Assembly: GCF_005484945.1 (NCBI RefSeq)
Contig: NZ_CP034035.1
Span: 2,294,001-2,358,000, forward strand
From: Brenneria rubrifaciens
GTDB taxonomy: Bacteria > Pseudomonadota > Gammaproteobacteria > Enterobacterales > Enterobacteriaceae
Direction: 5' to 3'
Length of the DNA: 64,000 nt
Shown: positions 49,073-60,173 of the stretch, in pieces
How the letters are laid out: every line of letters begins with the position of its first letter
Numbering within the stretch: position 1 is the stretch's first letter
The notes under the pieces: generated by a model
The model's database searches: none
Told to the model about the DNA's origin: nothing
Seen by the model: only the letters and a program-made list of their open reading frames with translations
Program-made: the position numbers and the translations under genes

Positions 49073-50617
49073 TTAATTTTTCAGATCGGCATCGTCAAAG
49101 TTAAACGCGGTATCGGGCATCACATAGAAACCGGTCAATTTTTTGCTGTTGGCCGAAACCAGCTTTTCCGTTGCCAGGAAAACCCACGGCGCATCGGCCC
49201 AGATTTTATCCTGTGCGTCTTTGTACAGTTTCTGTTTTTCCGCCCGATCGGTGGTTTTCAGCGCGTTCGTCAAATCCGCATCAACCTGTGGATTGCTGTA
49301 AAAAGCCGTGTTGAACAGCGCAGGCGGCCAGGACGAGGTGGCGAACAGCGGAGACAAGGCCCAGTCCGCTTCTCCGGTTGACGCGGACCAGCCGGTGTAG
49401 AACATGCGCACCCCGGTCTCCTTCACGCCTTTGCCTTCAACTTCCGCCGCACGCTGGCCAGCATCCATTGCAGTGACTTCCACCTTAATGCCTACCTGCG
49501 CCAGCTGTTGCTGGGTAAACTGCAACACTTTCTGTGCCGTGCTGTGGTTATGCGATGACCACAGCGTGGTGGTGAAACCATTCGGATACCCCGCCTCTTT
49601 CAATAGCTCGCGGGCTTTCGCCGGATCATAGGGCCAGGGCTGATACTTCACCGCATAATCAATGCTGGGCGGCAACGGCCCTTCCGCGGGTGTGGCATAG
49701 CCGGAGAAGGCCACTTTGATCAGCGCGTCTTTGTTGATGGCGTAGTTAATGGCCTGACGCACCTTGAGATTATCAAACGGCTTCTGCGTCACATTAAGGC
49801 TGATATAACGGTGCAGAATCGAAGGGGATGACACCAGCGCCAACTGGTCATTCTTTTCCAGCACTTTGGCCTGCTCAAACGGAATCGGATAGGCAAAGTG
49901 CGCTTCGCCGGTTTGCAGCAGCGCGGCGCGGGTGTTGTTATCTACGACCGGGCGCCAGGTGATGCTATCGAGCTTCGGCAGGCCCGCTTTCCAATAACCG
50001 GTAAACTTCTCGGCTTTGACGTAATCCGTCTGGTTCCAGGTGACAAAGCGGTATGGTCCGGTTCCCACCGGGTGGAAGCCGATCTGTTTACCATACTGTT
50101 TTAAGGCCGCCGGCGAGATCATCACGGCCGCCGGATGCGCCAGATTATTTATAAATGCCGAGAAGGGCGACTTCAGCGTGATTTTCACCGTCTGCGCGTC
50201 AATCACTTCAGTCTTGTCAATCATCTTGAACAAGTTGTAGCGTTTCAGTCGGTTTTCCGAGTTGCTGGCGCGATCCAGATTGACTTTGACCGCTTCAGCG
50301 TTGAAATCCGTACCATCATGAAACTTCACGCCCGGATGCAGTTTGACGGTATAAACCAGCCCATCGGGGCTGGTTTTATAGCTCTCAGCCAGCACATTGA
50401 CCAGTTTCATATCCTTGTCAAAACCAAACAATCCCTGATAGAACGACTTAGCGACAGTCTGTGACAACGAGTCGTTGGCATCGTAAGGATCGAGACTGGT
50501 AAAGTTGGAAGCCACCGCGATCACCGCATCTTTCGCCGCCCAGACGGGCGCCGTCGCCATTGTCGCCGCAACACCCGCGGCGACTAACCAGTTACGCTTT
50601 AAAATTATCATATTCAT
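49073..50617 (-). CDS. gsiB: Glutathione-binding periplasmic protein GsiB
   Basis: The 514-residue precursor has a signal peptide of about 27 residues ending PVWAA, then a DppA/OppA-type cluster C binding protein. It is closely colinear with E. coli GsiB ([35 protein letters not shown]). It captures glutathione for import. The ATG at 50617 follows AAGGAG. A second ATG lies two codons on. Confidence 0.95.
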   Translation of the reverse strand: MNMIILKRNWLVAAGVAATMATAPVWAAKDAVIAVASNFTSLDPYDANDSLSQTVAKSFYQGLFGFDKDMKLVNVLAESYKTSPDGLVYTVKLHPGVKFHDGTDFNAEAVKVNLDRASNSENRLKRYNLFKMIDKTEVIDAQTVKITLKSPFSAFINNLAHPAAVMISPAALKQYGKQIGFHPVGTGPYRFVTWNQTDYVKAEKFTGYWKAGLPKLDSITWRPVVDNNTRAALLQTGEAHFAYPIPFEQAKVLEKNDQLALVSSPSILHRYISLNVTQKPFDNLKVRQAINYAINKDALIKVAFSGYATPAEGPLPPSIDYAVKYQPWPYDPAKARELLKEAGYPNGFTTTLWSSHNHSTAQKVLQFTQQQLAQVGIKVEVTAMDAGQRAAEVEGKGVKETGVRMFYTGWSASTGEADWALSPLFATSSWPPALFNTAFYSNPQVDADLTNALKTTDRAEKQKLYKDAQDKIWADAPWVFLATEKLVSANSKKLTGFYVMPDTAFNFDDADLKN

Positions 50618-50644
50618 TGTGTTACCTTCTCCTTGTCAGTCCCG

Positions 50645-52546
50645 TCAGTAAGCGCCGGCAATCGGGTGATGCGCGACAAAATGTCGTTCACCAACCTGAA
50701 CCAGAGGCGCAGTGATAGGTTCATCGCCTATTGCCCGAATCGGGCTCGGTATTTCATCAACCAGTAAAACACGTTCACGATGACGTCGCGCAGGATCGGC
50801 AATCGGCACCGCCGCCATCAGCTTGCGGGTATAAGGATGGCGGGGATTCTCGAACACCGCGCTGCGCGGGCCGATTTCCACAATCTGTCCCATGTACATC
50901 ACGGCAACTCGATGGCTAATCCGTTCCACCACCGCCATATCATGCGAAATGAATAAAAAAGCGATGCCGAATTCGCGCTGTAGATCCAGCATCAAATTGA
51001 TAATTTGCGCCTGAATGGAAACATCCAACGCGGAAACCGCTTCATCCGCAATCACCACTTTGGGATTCAGGGCCAACGCTCTGGCGATGCAGATACGCTG
51101 ACGCTGTCCGCCGGAAAACTCATGCGGATAACGGCGGGCATGCTCGGGTTGCAACCCGACCCGCGCCAGTAGCCATTCAACGCGCCGTTCAGCCGCCTGC
51201 CGGTTCCCAACCCCGTGAATCAACAGTGGTTCCATAATGGAAAACCCGACGGTCAGACGCGGATCAAGCGAAGCGTAGGGGTCCTGAAAAATAAACTGGA
51301 TGTCCCGGCGCAAATGCTGTAGCACCGAACCGTGCAGTCGATCAATCTGCCGACCGTCAAAAACAATCGTTCCGTTCTGGCTTTCCACCAGTTTCAGCAA
51401 GGTGCGGCCGGTAGTGGACTTGCCGCATCCCGACTCGCCGACCAACGACAGCGTTTCGCCCGGATAGAGATCAAAGCTCACGTTTTCGACGGCGTGCACC
51501 TGACGCGTCACCCGGTTAAACACGCCGCTGCGCACCGGAAACCGCGTGACCAGATTCTTCACCTGGAGAATGGGCGTGGCCTTCGCGGGAATGGTATCCT
51601 GCGGCGAACTATCGGCGATCTGCTGTGTTTCCTGATTCAGCAGCGGGAATTTTGCCGGAAACGCATGACCTCGCATCGATCCCAGGGTCGGCACCGCCGC
51701 AAGCAGCGCTTGCGTGTATGCATGCGACGGCGCATTGAAAATCTGATTAACGCTTCCGGCCTCCACGCTTTCTCCGCGACACATCACCATCACCCGGTCA
51801 GCAACTTCGGCTACTACGCCCATGTCGTGGGTGATGAAGATGACAGCCATGTTCATTTCACGTTGCAATACACGTATAAGTTGCAAAATTTGTGCCTGAA
51901 TGGTGACATCCAGCGCCGTGGTCGGCTCGTCGGCAATCAGCAGCGACGGTTTGCAGGAAAGCGCTATGGCAATCATTACCCGTTGACGCATCCCGCCGGA
52001 AAGCTGATGGGGATAACGGTTCAGTACGTTACGCGCTTCAGGAATCCGTACCAAATCCAGCATGTGCAAGGCTTCACGCCGCGCGGCACGACGTTCCATC
52101 CCCTGATGCAAACGAATGGATTCGGCAATCTGCTCACCGACCGGAAAGACCGGATTCAGCGAGGTCATCGGTTCCTGAAAGATCATGCCGAGATCGGCGC
52201 CGCGCAATTTACGCATTAGCCCCTGACGGGTTAGCCGCAAATCCAGCACCAGCCCGTTACGTTGGCGAAACAGCATATCCCCCTGCTGAATCACCCCACC
52301 TGCCTGCTCAATCAATCGCATCAACGCCAGTGACGTCACCGACTTCCCCGATCCGGACTCGCCGACAATAGCCAACGTCTCCCCTCGATCCACCGAAAAG
52401 GTTAAATCGCGTACCGCATCCGTTCGCTGCCCCTGCTGCTCAAAATAAACGCTCAGATTGCGAACTGCCAATATCCGTTGGTCAGGCAGGGAAAGATTGG
52501 GTGAAGAGATAAGCGGCGATACAGAACGGTACCGTGTTAAAGCCAT
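50645..52546 (-). CDS. gsiA: Glutathione ABC transporter ATP-binding protein GsiA
   Basis: The 633-residue protein contains two fused ABC ATPase domains, with Walker A GESGSGKS near residue 59 and GESGCGKS near 372 and signatures LSGGMRQR and FSGGQRQR. This matches E. coli GsiA (623 residues). ATG at 52546, first gene of gsiABCD. In E. coli iaaA lies just upstream in the same operon. Here it is absent. Confidence 0.95.
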   Translation of the reverse strand: MALTRYRSVSPLISSPNLSLPDQRILAVRNLSVYFEQQGQRTDAVRDLTFSVDRGETLAIVGESGSGKSVTSLALMRLIEQAGGVIQQGDMLFRQRNGLVLDLRLTRQGLMRKLRGADLGMIFQEPMTSLNPVFPVGEQIAESIRLHQGMERRAARREALHMLDLVRIPEARNVLNRYPHQLSGGMRQRVMIAIALSCKPSLLIADEPTTALDVTIQAQILQLIRVLQREMNMAVIFITHDMGVVAEVADRVMVMCRGESVEAGSVNQIFNAPSHAYTQALLAAVPTLGSMRGHAFPAKFPLLNQETQQIADSSPQDTIPAKATPILQVKNLVTRFPVRSGVFNRVTRQVHAVENVSFDLYPGETLSLVGESGCGKSTTGRTLLKLVESQNGTIVFDGRQIDRLHGSVLQHLRRDIQFIFQDPYASLDPRLTVGFSIMEPLLIHGVGNRQAAERRVEWLLARVGLQPEHARRYPHEFSGGQRQRICIARALALNPKVVIADEAVSALDVSIQAQIINLMLDLQREFGIAFLFISHDMAVVERISHRVAVMYMGQIVEIGPRSAVFENPRHPYTRKLMAAVPIADPARRHRERVLLVDEIPSPIRAIGDEPITAPLVQVGERHFVAHHPIAGAY

Positions 52547-52976
52547 TAACTGTGAATCTCCATATTTACAGGGAGCCGCGCTTACGGCTGTTCCATCAGG
52601 AACGAATGATTAACGTATTCAGACTGTGGCGCGAATTGTTTATCGCAGTCATCCCTTTACCGGCGGTGGCCCAAAGCCACGTCGCCACCACACTCGCTTT
52701 TTGACTATATTTAGCGCGAGGTATGTTGTAAAGCGGAAATTTGATCAAGGCTTTGATAAAAATTCTTTTATAACATTAAGTTAATAAAAGCAAAAAAACA
52801 ATCTATCGGCGCCTGCGCTTAATGAACGTCCATTTAGCATCATCGCCTGACGCACAAACACCCGATTCCTTGACTCGCCGACATTCTCCGTAAAGGCGTT
52901 CTCTGACATAATATTGGCATACGATCCTTATTTTCGCCCGCAGACTTTCCCCCGCGAAACCAATCATGGAGTGCAA
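52547..52976. other. Divergent region gsiA/moeA
   Basis: The 430-base region has no coding sequence that I can support. E. coli carries iaaA here, and no remnant is recognisable. 52740-52800 is AT-rich and probably contains promoters for both directions. Confidence 0.45.
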
Positions 52977-54212
52977 ATGGAAAGCGTTACCTTAGGCTTA
53001 TTAACTCTCGAACAGGCGTTGGAAAAAATGTTTTCACAGGTATCAGCGATACCGGAAACGGAAAATGTTCCTCTGCATGACGCCGCCGGCCGGATTAGCG
53101 CCAGCGCGATAACCTCCCCCATCAACGTCCCCTCTTTTGCTAATTCCGCTATGGACGGTTATGCCATTCGCGGTGCGGACCTCGCAGCCCCGACGCCGCT
53201 GCCGGTAGCGGGCAAATCCTTAGCAGGGACGCCGTTCAATGGCGAATGGCCTGTCGGCACCTGTATTCGCATCATGACCGGCGCACCGATCCCTGAGGGC
53301 GCTGACGCCGTTATCATGCAGGAACAGGCGGAAGTCAGCGACGCAGGCGTGCGTTTTACCCATGACGTCAAACCCGGACAGAATGTCCGTCTGCCCGGCG
53401 AAGATATCCGCGCAGGCGCGACCGTCCTGCCCGCCGGGAGAAAACTGAGCGTCGCGGAATTGCCGCTGCTGGCTTCGTTGGGGATCGTCCGGGTTAACGT
53501 ATACCGCCGTTTGAAAGTGGCCATCTTTTCCACCGGCGATGAGCTTCAGCCTGTCGGCGCCCCCCTTCAGGCCGGACAGATTTATGACACCAACCGCTTC
53601 GCCGTGCGCCTGATGCTGGAACAGTTCGGCTGCGAGATCAACGATCTGGGCATTATTGCTGATGACCCGGTCGCGCTGCGCGACGCCTTTGAGCGCGCGG
53701 GCCACAGCGCCGATTTGGTTATCAGCAGCGGCGGCGTTTCCGTGGGCGAAGCGGATTACACTAGGCAGATACTGAAAGAGTCAGGCGATATCCATTTCTG
53801 GAAGCTGGCGATCAAACCCGGCAAGCCGTTCGCCTTCGGCAAGTTAAAGCAGGCCTGGTTCTGCGGCCTGCCTGGGAATCCGGTTTCCGCGGTTCTTACT
53901 TTTTACCAGTTGGTTCAGCCGCTGCTGGCCCGTTTAGGCGGGCACACGGCGTGGCATTTGCCAGCCCGTATCCGGGTAAAAACCACCCGCGCCCTGAAAA
54001 AGACGCCCGGTCGCACTGATTTTCAGCGCGGCGTCTTCAGCCGTAACGCGCAGGGCGATTTGGAGGTCAGCACGACCGGACATCAGGGCTCGCATGTCTT
54101 CAGTTCCTTTAGCCTCGCGAACTGCTTTATCGTGCTGGAGGCCGAACGAGGCCCTGTCAGCGCCGGTGAATGGGTCGAAATAGAACCGTTCAATTCTCTC
54201 CTGGGATATTAA
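52977..54212 (+). CDS. moeA: Molybdopterin molybdotransferase MoeA
   Basis: The 411-residue product has the same length as E. coli MoeA. It inserts molybdate into adenylylated molybdopterin. Signatures include [11 protein letters not shown] near residue 58, [16 protein letters not shown] and [12 protein letters not shown]. The ATG at 52977 follows GGAG. moeB starts 2 bases after its stop, so they form an operon serving the moa genes 20 kb away. Confidence 0.96.
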   Translation: MESVTLGLLTLEQALEKMFSQVSAIPETENVPLHDAAGRISASAITSPINVPSFANSAMDGYAIRGADLAAPTPLPVAGKSLAGTPFNGEWPVGTCIRIMTGAPIPEGADAVIMQEQAEVSDAGVRFTHDVKPGQNVRLPGEDIRAGATVLPAGRKLSVAELPLLASLGIVRVNVYRRLKVAIFSTGDELQPVGAPLQAGQIYDTNRFAVRLMLEQFGCEINDLGIIADDPVALRDAFERAGHSADLVISSGGVSVGEADYTRQILKESGDIHFWKLAIKPGKPFAFGKLKQAWFCGLPGNPVSAVLTFYQLVQPLLARLGGHTAWHLPARIRVKTTRALKKTPGRTDFQRGVFSRNAQGDLEVSTTGHQGSHVFSSFSLANCFIVLEAERGPVSAGEWVEIEPFNSLLGY

Positions 54213-54214
54213 AA

Positions 54215-54967
54215 ATGCTGCCTGAACTCAGTGATGCCGAGACGCTGCGTTACAATCGTCAGATTGTGCTGCGCGGTTTTGACTTTGACGGACAGGAGAA
54301 GCTGAAAGCCGCCCGCTTGCTGATTGTCGGGCTTGGCGGGCTGGGCTGTACGGCGTCGCAATATTTGGCGGCGGCGGGTGTTGGCCATCTGACGCTGCTG
54401 GATTTTGATACCGTTTCACTGTCCAACCTGCAACGCCAGATATTACACCGCGACCAACGTATCGGCATGGCGAAAGTCGAATCGGCGCAGATCGCACTGG
54501 CTGAAATCAACCCGCATCTGTCGCTGGATGCGGTCAACGCCAGTCTGAATGATGAAGCGCTGGGCGCGCTGATGGAAAAGCACGATGCCGTGCTGGACTG
54601 CACCGATAATGTGGCTATCCGCGACAGGTTGAATCAGTTGGGTTTTCAGCTTAAAAGACCCCTGATTTCCGGCGCGGCGATTCGCATGGAAGGACAGATC
54701 AGCGTGTTTACCTATCGCCCTGAGGAGCCTTGTTACCGCTGCCTTAGCCGATTTTTTGGCGACAACGCGCCGACCTGCGCGGAAGCGGGCGTGATGGCGC
54801 CGCTGGTGGGGACTATCGGCAGTCTGCAAGCGATGGAAGCGATCAAGCTGCTAACCGGTTATGGTCGCGTCGCCACGGGCCGTTTACTGCTATTCGATGC
54901 CATGACGCTGCAATTCCGCGAAACCAAGCTGCCGAAAAATCCGGACTGTGAGGTATGCGGCAGATGA
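54215..54967 (+). CDS. moeB: Molybdopterin-synthase adenylyltransferase MoeB
   Basis: The 250-residue E1-like enzyme adenylates the Gly-Gly end of MoaD. It has the nucleotide motif GLGGLGCTAS near residue 38, RQILHRD near 73 and zinc Cys pairs CYRC and CEVC. ATG at 54215, directly after moeA. It ends three residues after the second Cys pair, as in E. coli. Confidence 0.96.
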   Translation: MLPELSDAETLRYNRQIVLRGFDFDGQEKLKAARLLIVGLGGLGCTASQYLAAAGVGHLTLLDFDTVSLSNLQRQILHRDQRIGMAKVESAQIALAEINPHLSLDAVNASLNDEALGALMEKHDAVLDCTDNVAIRDRLNQLGFQLKRPLISGAAIRMEGQISVFTYRPEEPCYRCLSRFFGDNAPTCAEAGVMAPLVGTIGSLQAMEAIKLLTGYGRVATGRLLLFDAMTLQFRETKLPKNPDCEVCGR

Positions 54968-55095
54968 CCAGACATAGCGATTTCCAACGATGCCGATAGA
55001 CAGGGTGACGCTCTGCCGCGTCCGCTATCTTGTTATGATCCTGGCTCTATTTATGATGTAATATTCATTTGCTTCTTAAGCGGGCCAGACTCACT

Positions 55096-55491
55096 ATGAA
55101 CCAGCTTCTTTCCATCGACGAAAGAATCCAGAACTCGGTAACCAAAGTCGCCAAAGTTGTTTTTCCTACCAATATCAATCATCACTCCACCCTGTTCGGC
55201 GGCACGGCGTTGTCGTGGATGGACGAGATCTCTTTCATCACTGCGACCCGTTTTTGCCATAAACCGCTGGTGACGGTTTCCACAGAAAAGATTAACTTTA
55301 ATACACCGATTCCTTCCGGCACGATTATCGAACTTATCGGGCAGGTCAGTCGGGTCGGCAGAACCAGCCTCACCGTTGACGTCAGTGTTTTTCTGGAACA
55401 GATGTATACGGATGGCCGGACCAAAGTGATCTCCGGGCAGTTCAATTTTGTCGCCGTGAATGACGAAGGCCGCCCGATTCCATTATTTTAA
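55096..55491 (+). CDS. Hotdog-fold acyl-CoA thioesterase (YciA-like)
   Basis: The 131-residue hotdog-domain protein of the acyl-CoA hydrolase type has NHHSTLFGGTALSWMDE near residue 28, where the Asn/His and Asp/Glu form the active site. Members hydrolyse short to medium acyl-CoA in the cytoplasm. ATG at 55096. The ribosome site is weak. A TTG at 55069 is in frame. Possibly co-transcribed with moeAB (128-base gap). Confidence 0.85.
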   Translation: MNQLLSIDERIQNSVTKVAKVVFPTNINHHSTLFGGTALSWMDEISFITATRFCHKPLVTVSTEKINFNTPIPSGTIIELIGQVSRVGRTSLTVDVSVFLEQMYTDGRTKVISGQFNFVAVNDEGRPIPLF

Positions 55492-55627
55492 ATGGCTGTA
55501 TTGATTGGGTGGTGTTATAGAAAAATAGTGTTATGGCGAAATAGTGTTTGAAACAACACGTCTTACTACGCCATAGATATCCGTATCACAGTGTAGAGAT
55601 AAGCAACCATGTAGAGGGGACCAGATC

Positions 55628-56227
55628 ATGAGTAATGCTTTTTTGCAAGCTATCAAAGCCCGCCGCAGCATCTATGCCATCGGGAATAAATTACCCATCT
55701 CCGAGGATGCGGTAACCGCGCTGATTACCGAAGCCGTAAAGCAAAGCCCTTCATCCTTTAACTCACAAAGCTCCCGCGTAGTGATCCTGTTCGGTGAACA
55801 GCACGAAAAACTCTGGGATATCGTTAAACAACAGTTAAAGCAAATCGTGCCCGCAGATGCCTTTGCCTCCACAGAACAAAAGCTGGCGTCATTCGCCGCG
55901 GGCGCAGGCACCGTACTGTTCTTTGAAGACACGAAAGTCATTGAAGATCTACAACAGAAGTTTGCCCTTTATGCGGATAACTTCCCTATCTGGTCTGAGC
56001 ACTCCACCGGCATTGCCCAGTTCGCCGTGTGGTCCACACTGGCGCAGGAAAAGATTGGCGCCTCGCTCCAGCACTACAATCCGCTGATTGATGACGATGT
56101 GAAAAAACAATGGCGGCTACCGGCCAGTTGGCAACTGCGCGCCGAGTTGCCTTTTGGCGCTATCGAACAACCCGCAGGTGAAAAAACCTATATCGCGGAT
56201 GAAGAACGCTTTCGTATCTTTAAGTAA
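55628..56227 (+). CDS. Nitroreductase family protein
   Basis: The product has 199 residues. The N-terminus AIKARRSIYAIG and SPSSFNSQSSRVVIL are typical of the FMN-binding nitroreductase subgroup related to HBN1/YdgI-like enzymes, which use NAD(P)H to reduce nitro compounds or quinones. The ATG at 55628 follows AGAGGGG. A terminator follows at 56248-56287. The natural substrate is unknown. Confidence 0.88.
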   Translation: MSNAFLQAIKARRSIYAIGNKLPISEDAVTALITEAVKQSPSSFNSQSSRVVILFGEQHEKLWDIVKQQLKQIVPADAFASTEQKLASFAAGAGTVLFFEDTKVIEDLQQKFALYADNFPIWSEHSTGIAQFAVWSTLAQEKIGASLQHYNPLIDDDVKKQWRLPASWQLRAELPFGAIEQPAGEKTYIADEERFRIFK

Positions 56228-56247
56228 CTTTCGATACAAACGTTAAT

Positions 56248-56287
56248 AAAAAAAGGGACAACGCATTCATGCGGTCGTCCCTTTTTT
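56248..56287. terminator. Terminator after the nitroreductase gene
   Basis: AAAAAAGGGAC and GTCCCTTTTTT pair around a loop that holds a smaller GCAT/ATGC hairpin. Poly-A and poly-T flanks allow function for convergent yegS also. Confidence 0.85.
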
Positions 56288-56354
56288 AATACCGGCATTT
56301 ACCCTTTTCGTCACGATTGAAACGGATTATTGCATCCCAATAACGCGGTGCTCA

Positions 56355-57263
56355 TTAATTCGGTTTCGGGGCGAACACCCGAATCGCTTTTTCCCGAATA
56401 TTGAACACCGCTGGAGTTTTACCAATTAACTCGCCATCCGCATTAATATCATGGGGTTTTGACGTATGCAGCGATAAATGTTTGCCGGAAAAAGAGCGGA
56501 CATTGCGCCAGCGGCCATGCGTTCCCCGACGAATAAAAGGAATAAGCGCAATCATCTCCCACCAGTGAGACACTTCAAGGCTATAGATATCGAGGCGGCC
56601 ATCATCCGGCGCGGCGTTATGCTGTATCGCCATCCCACCGCCGTAAAAGCGTCCATTCCCGACGGAAACTTGCACCGTGCGAACGCGTTCCTTCACGCCA
56701 TCGTGTTCGATTTCTGCCCGAAACGGACGGCTTTGTTTCAGCAATTTAAACGCAGCCAGCGCATAACCTAATGTCCCCCAACGCTTTTTGGACTCAGCCG
56801 ACAGGTTGCGCGCCAATGCCGCGGAGAAACCGATGCTGGAAACATTAAAGAACAGATGTCCATTCACATCACCCAGGTCGATAGTGCGTAAATGACCCTC
56901 GGCAATGATCTCCACCGCCTGCCTGATATCCTTTGGAATACCCAGCGTACGGGCAAAATCATTTGCCGTTCCCAGCGGGAGAACACCGAGCGCCAGTCCC
57001 GTCTCCACCAGCCCCGGCGCCGCCGCATTCAGCGTGCCATCTCCCCCGCCAATAATCACGAAATCAATTTGCCTGGCATAACAGCGAATAATGTCGCTAC
57101 AGGTTCCCGTCTCTTTTTCATCCGGTTCGATAATATTGATATTCCTAGCCTGTAATAGTTGTTTCACAACGTGCGCGGATGATTCGCCATTACGTGCTTT
57201 TTTATTTATAAATAGCAGCGCCGTTGGGCATGCTTTCCTATTCTCTGAATCGTAGTTCGCCAT
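56355..57263 (-). CDS. yegS: YegS-like lipid kinase
   Basis: The 302-residue diacylglycerol kinase-type catalytic domain has GGGDGTLNAAAPGL near residue 73 and LGVLPLGTANDFARTLG near 93 and matches the YegS/DgkB family, which phosphorylates lipids at the membrane face (phosphatidylglycerol for E. coli YegS). ATG at 57263. The C-terminus ends in a beta-sandwich with VNI-type DGELIG motif. Divergent from the GGDEF gene. The symbol is by similarity. Confidence 0.85.
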   Translation of the reverse strand: MANYDSENRKACPTALLFINKKARNGESSAHVVKQLLQARNINIIEPDEKETGTCSDIIRCYARQIDFVIIGGGDGTLNAAAPGLVETGLALGVLPLGTANDFARTLGIPKDIRQAVEIIAEGHLRTIDLGDVNGHLFFNVSSIGFSAALARNLSAESKKRWGTLGYALAAFKLLKQSRPFRAEIEHDGVKERVRTVQVSVGNGRFYGGGMAIQHNAAPDDGRLDIYSLEVSHWWEMIALIPFIRRGTHGRWRNVRSFSGKHLSLHTSKPHDINADGELIGKTPAVFNIREKAIRVFAPKPN

Positions 57264-57504
57264 CGTTTATCAACTTAATCCGTTCAGAACAATCGAATTG
57301 AATCTAAGCATAGACACAATAAACTTCACAAGGCGGCTTTAACAAGCCCACAATTAAATACAAAAAATTACATTAAAAAAATTCCCCCGGTCTGCTTTCG
57401 TTGGCCTTTCTTTGTGCATCACTGCATTGATGTTTTTTAGGGCGGCTGCTTAACTTCAATAAGACATGCAACGGTATCCGTTAAGTGCAGGATAGACTTT
57501 ACCT

Positions 57505-59013
57505 ATGTTAACATTTGGTTCCAACATTGAGGATGATATCTTGCAAATTGGATTGATGATAAACTCACGCTGGTTGAATAAGCCCCGGGCAATCGTCCTG
57601 TTTACCGCTATGCTCTTCACCGCTTTTCTAATTATTAGCTGGACAAGCTATGAAGTCGCCATAGAATCGCTGGAAGAAGAAATAAAAGAAAACACCCTGC
57701 CCTTGACCAGCGACAATGTTTACTCCGAGATCCAGCAAGACCTGCTGAAACCCATTTTTATCTCCTCACTGATGGCGCATGACACATTTTTACGCGACTG
57801 GGTTATCAATAACGAAACCGATCCACAGGCGATGATCCGTTATTTGAAAGAAATCGATGATCGCTTCAACACCATATCCACCTTTTTCATTTCGGATCAA
57901 ACAAAACATTATTACGATCCGCAACGTATCCTGAAAACCGTTTCTGAGCAATCTCCCGACGATCGGTGGTACTTTCAGGCCAGGACGTTATCGGATGAAA
58001 TGCCCTATGCCATTGATATTTTAGTCGATCCTGAAAATCGCACTCGTATGGATATTTTCATCAGCCACCGGGTGATGGACTACCGCGGTAATTTCATCGG
58101 CGTCACGGGCGTGGGTATTCCCGTTGAACGGGTAAAACTCTTGATTGAAAAATACGAGCAGCGCTATAACCGCAACATCTATTTTATTGATAAAACCGGC
58201 AACGTGGCATTACACGGAAACACCTACGACCGCCCTTTGAAAATTCAGGAACAACCCGGACTGTCCCCGCTGGCTACCGCTATTTTGACGGTCCCCGGCG
58301 GGGCATACGAGTATCAGTTAAACGGCAAACAGATTTTCCTTAACACGCGCTTTCTGCCTGAGTTTGGTTGGTATCTGATGGTAGAGCAAAGCAATCATCC
58401 CAGCGAGAAGCGGCTCTTCAACACGCTGATGAAAAATCTCGGCGTCAGTATTAGCGTTAGCCTGCTGTTCTTATTTGTGTTGTGGCTGACCATCGGCGGC
58501 TACCAACGCCGTTTGGAGCAGATGGCAACCACCGATAAATTGACCGGCCTTATGAATCGGCAAGCTTTTGACTATTATTTCACACAATTATTGTCCAAAC
58601 GTATTGCTCAACAGCGCCCCATCGCCCTTGTGCTGCTTGATCTCGACCACTTCAAACAGATAAACGACCACTATGGTCATGGCGTCGGCGATGAGGTTCT
58701 GGCACAGATTGCCAGCTTGCTACAGCAAACCGTCAGATACAGCGATCAAGCCTGCCGCTGGGGAGGAGAAGAGTTCGTGGTGTTGCTGGATGATTGTAAT
58801 CTCGATAACGCAGTGCTGCGAGCCGACACGCTGCGCAAGACGATTGAATCGGCGCAAATCAGATCCGTAGACGACACCGTTCAGGTCACCATCAGTTGTG
58901 GCGTCGCGGAATATCAAAAGAGTGAAACATTGGACATGTTGATTAACCGTGCGGATATTGCGCTTTATCAGGCGAAACAGCAGGGCCGCAATCGGGTCGT
59001 CAAATCCGAATAG
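57505..59013 (+). CDS. Membrane-bound diguanylate cyclase with periplasmic sensor
   Basis: The product has 502 residues. One membrane segment near residues 28-47, a periplasmic dCache-like region of about 250 residues (VDPENRTRMDIFISHRV), a second segment near 315-333 and a C-terminal GGDEF domain follow. The active site is GGEEF, and RYSD at the right distance upstream is an RxxD inhibitory site, so it should make c-di-GMP with product inhibition. Start uncertain: ATG 57505, TTG 57541 (preceded by GAGG) or ATG 57556. The sensed ligand is unknown. Confidence 0.88.
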   Translation: MLTFGSNIEDDILQIGLMINSRWLNKPRAIVLFTAMLFTAFLIISWTSYEVAIESLEEEIKENTLPLTSDNVYSEIQQDLLKPIFISSLMAHDTFLRDWVINNETDPQAMIRYLKEIDDRFNTISTFFISDQTKHYYDPQRILKTVSEQSPDDRWYFQARTLSDEMPYAIDILVDPENRTRMDIFISHRVMDYRGNFIGVTGVGIPVERVKLLIEKYEQRYNRNIYFIDKTGNVALHGNTYDRPLKIQEQPGLSPLATAILTVPGGAYEYQLNGKQIFLNTRFLPEFGWYLMVEQSNHPSEKRLFNTLMKNLGVSISVSLLFLFVLWLTIGGYQRRLEQMATTDKLTGLMNRQAFDYYFTQLLSKRIAQQRPIALVLLDLDHFKQINDHYGHGVGDEVLAQIASLLQQTVRYSDQACRWGGEEFVVLLDDCNLDNAVLRADTLRKTIESAQIRSVDDTVQVTISCGVAEYQKSETLDMLINRADIALYQAKQQGRNRVVKSE

Positions 59014-59074
59014 GGGTTAAACACGGACAAATGGCCGACTTATCTCGCCTTCGAGGATTTCATCGCCGCCTGAC

Positions 59075-59416
59075 TCATTCCCTATTCCGTTTGCCATAGG
59101 CATATTGCACTTCAGAAATACGCAATTCATAGTGTTTGTACCACTCGGCAATACCAAATTCCTGCGCAATACGATGCTCTGCGTGGTTTTTCCAGCGTTT
59201 GATGGCTTCAAGCGAATCCCAGTAAGAAACGGTTATGCTAAACCCCTGACTATCGCGCGCGCTTTCCGCCCCCAGATAACCGGGTTGCTGCATAGCCAAT
59301 TCCACCATCCGGATCGACATGGCATCATATCCATTATCACCCTCTGTGCGCTGAGATGAAAAAATAACCGCAAATTAAGGCGGTTTTGGCAAACAAGAAA
59401 ATGGGGTATTCGACAT
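59075..59416 (-). pseudogene. Antibiotic biosynthesis monooxygenase-like gene with in-frame stop
   Basis: From ATG 59416 the frame reads MSNTPFSCLPKPP, then TAA at 59375-59377, then continues FAVIFSSQRTEGDNGYDAM, QQPGYLGAESARDSQGFSITVSYW and on to KRNRE. The part before and after the stop together make a normal 113-residue ABM-domain (dimeric alpha-beta barrel) protein in which the stop replaces a residue, probably Tyr. One base change explains it. Restart at the in-frame ATG 59320 would lose the first beta strand. Related proteins act as small heme-degrading or quinol monooxygenases. Confidence 0.75.
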
Positions 59417-59642
59417 GAACAGCCTCTGAATGTGGAGGTGAATAAAAGCGCGCTGACTTTATCTGCTTCAGATATATCCAAAACAGAATATTTTTTTAAT
59501 ACATTGGATTAACGGACGCAATACAAAGGTGGGATTGTGTATTTAAAGTAACGGGCATCGCCGCCGGCGACACCCGCTAGTCATTATTCCAGGTGTAAGA
59601 CATCCGATGCGGCGCGCCTCTTCGCCCAGTATGCGGATATCA

Positions 59643-59810
59643 CTAAATGCTGTCCGTTTTGGTCTGAACCCAGAAGGCGTGGATCAGTCCGGGGAAATAC
59701 CCCAATAGAGTGAGAAGAATATTCAGGATAAATGCGCCCCCCACCCCCTTCCCCAGCAACACACCCAAAGGGGGTAAAAGAATGGTAAATACGACTCGCC
59801 AAAAACCCAT
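59643..59810 (-). CDS. yqaE: YqaE/Pmp3 family small membrane protein
   Basis: The 55-residue protein with two hydrophobic segments is closely similar to E. coli YqaE (ILLPPLGVLLGKG, NILLTLLGYFPGLIHAFW). Pmp3-family proteins affect membrane potential and stress tolerance. The ATG at 59810 follows CGGAGA. An upstream in-frame start is not needed. Confidence 0.92.
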   Translation of the reverse strand: MGFWRVVFTILLPPLGVLLGKGVGGAFILNILLTLLGYFPGLIHAFWVQTKTDSI

Positions 59811-59989
59811 ATCAATCTCCGTAACGTGATGAGGACTTATGACATTAGTACAGGCGATATGATTTGTCAGCATCAAAGGGGGAGATCGGCGATATACGTC
59901 AGGAAGAGATAAACGAAAAACCGTTTTACAGATGATTTTCTCACCGGGATTTTTATCACAGAATGGAATGACGATAACTGCTTGAATAG

Positions 59990-60079
59990 TGGCGGAGAGA
60001 GAGGGATTTGAACCCTCGAAGGGATTGCTCCCTTAACGGTTTTCGAGACCGTCCCGTTCAGCCGCTCCGGCATCTCTCC
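59990..60079 (-). tRNA. serU: tRNA-Ser (anticodon CGA)
   Basis: The 90-base class II tRNA reads on the minus strand from GGAGAGATGCCGGAGCGGC, with anticodon loop CTCGAAA (CGA, decodes UCG), a long variable arm (GGGAGCAATCCC) and TTCAAAT in the T loop. The acceptor stem pairs GGAGAGA with TCTCTCC, and the 3' CCA is encoded. The position next to mtfA and tRNA-Asn matches E. coli serU. Confidence 0.97.
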
Positions 60080-60173
60080 GTTTAAGCGGTTGCTATGATG
60101 CCCGCTTTTGCGGCATTTTAACAGCATTAGCCCTCGCCTTTAAATTCAAGTGATGACTTAGCGAGCAACAGCG

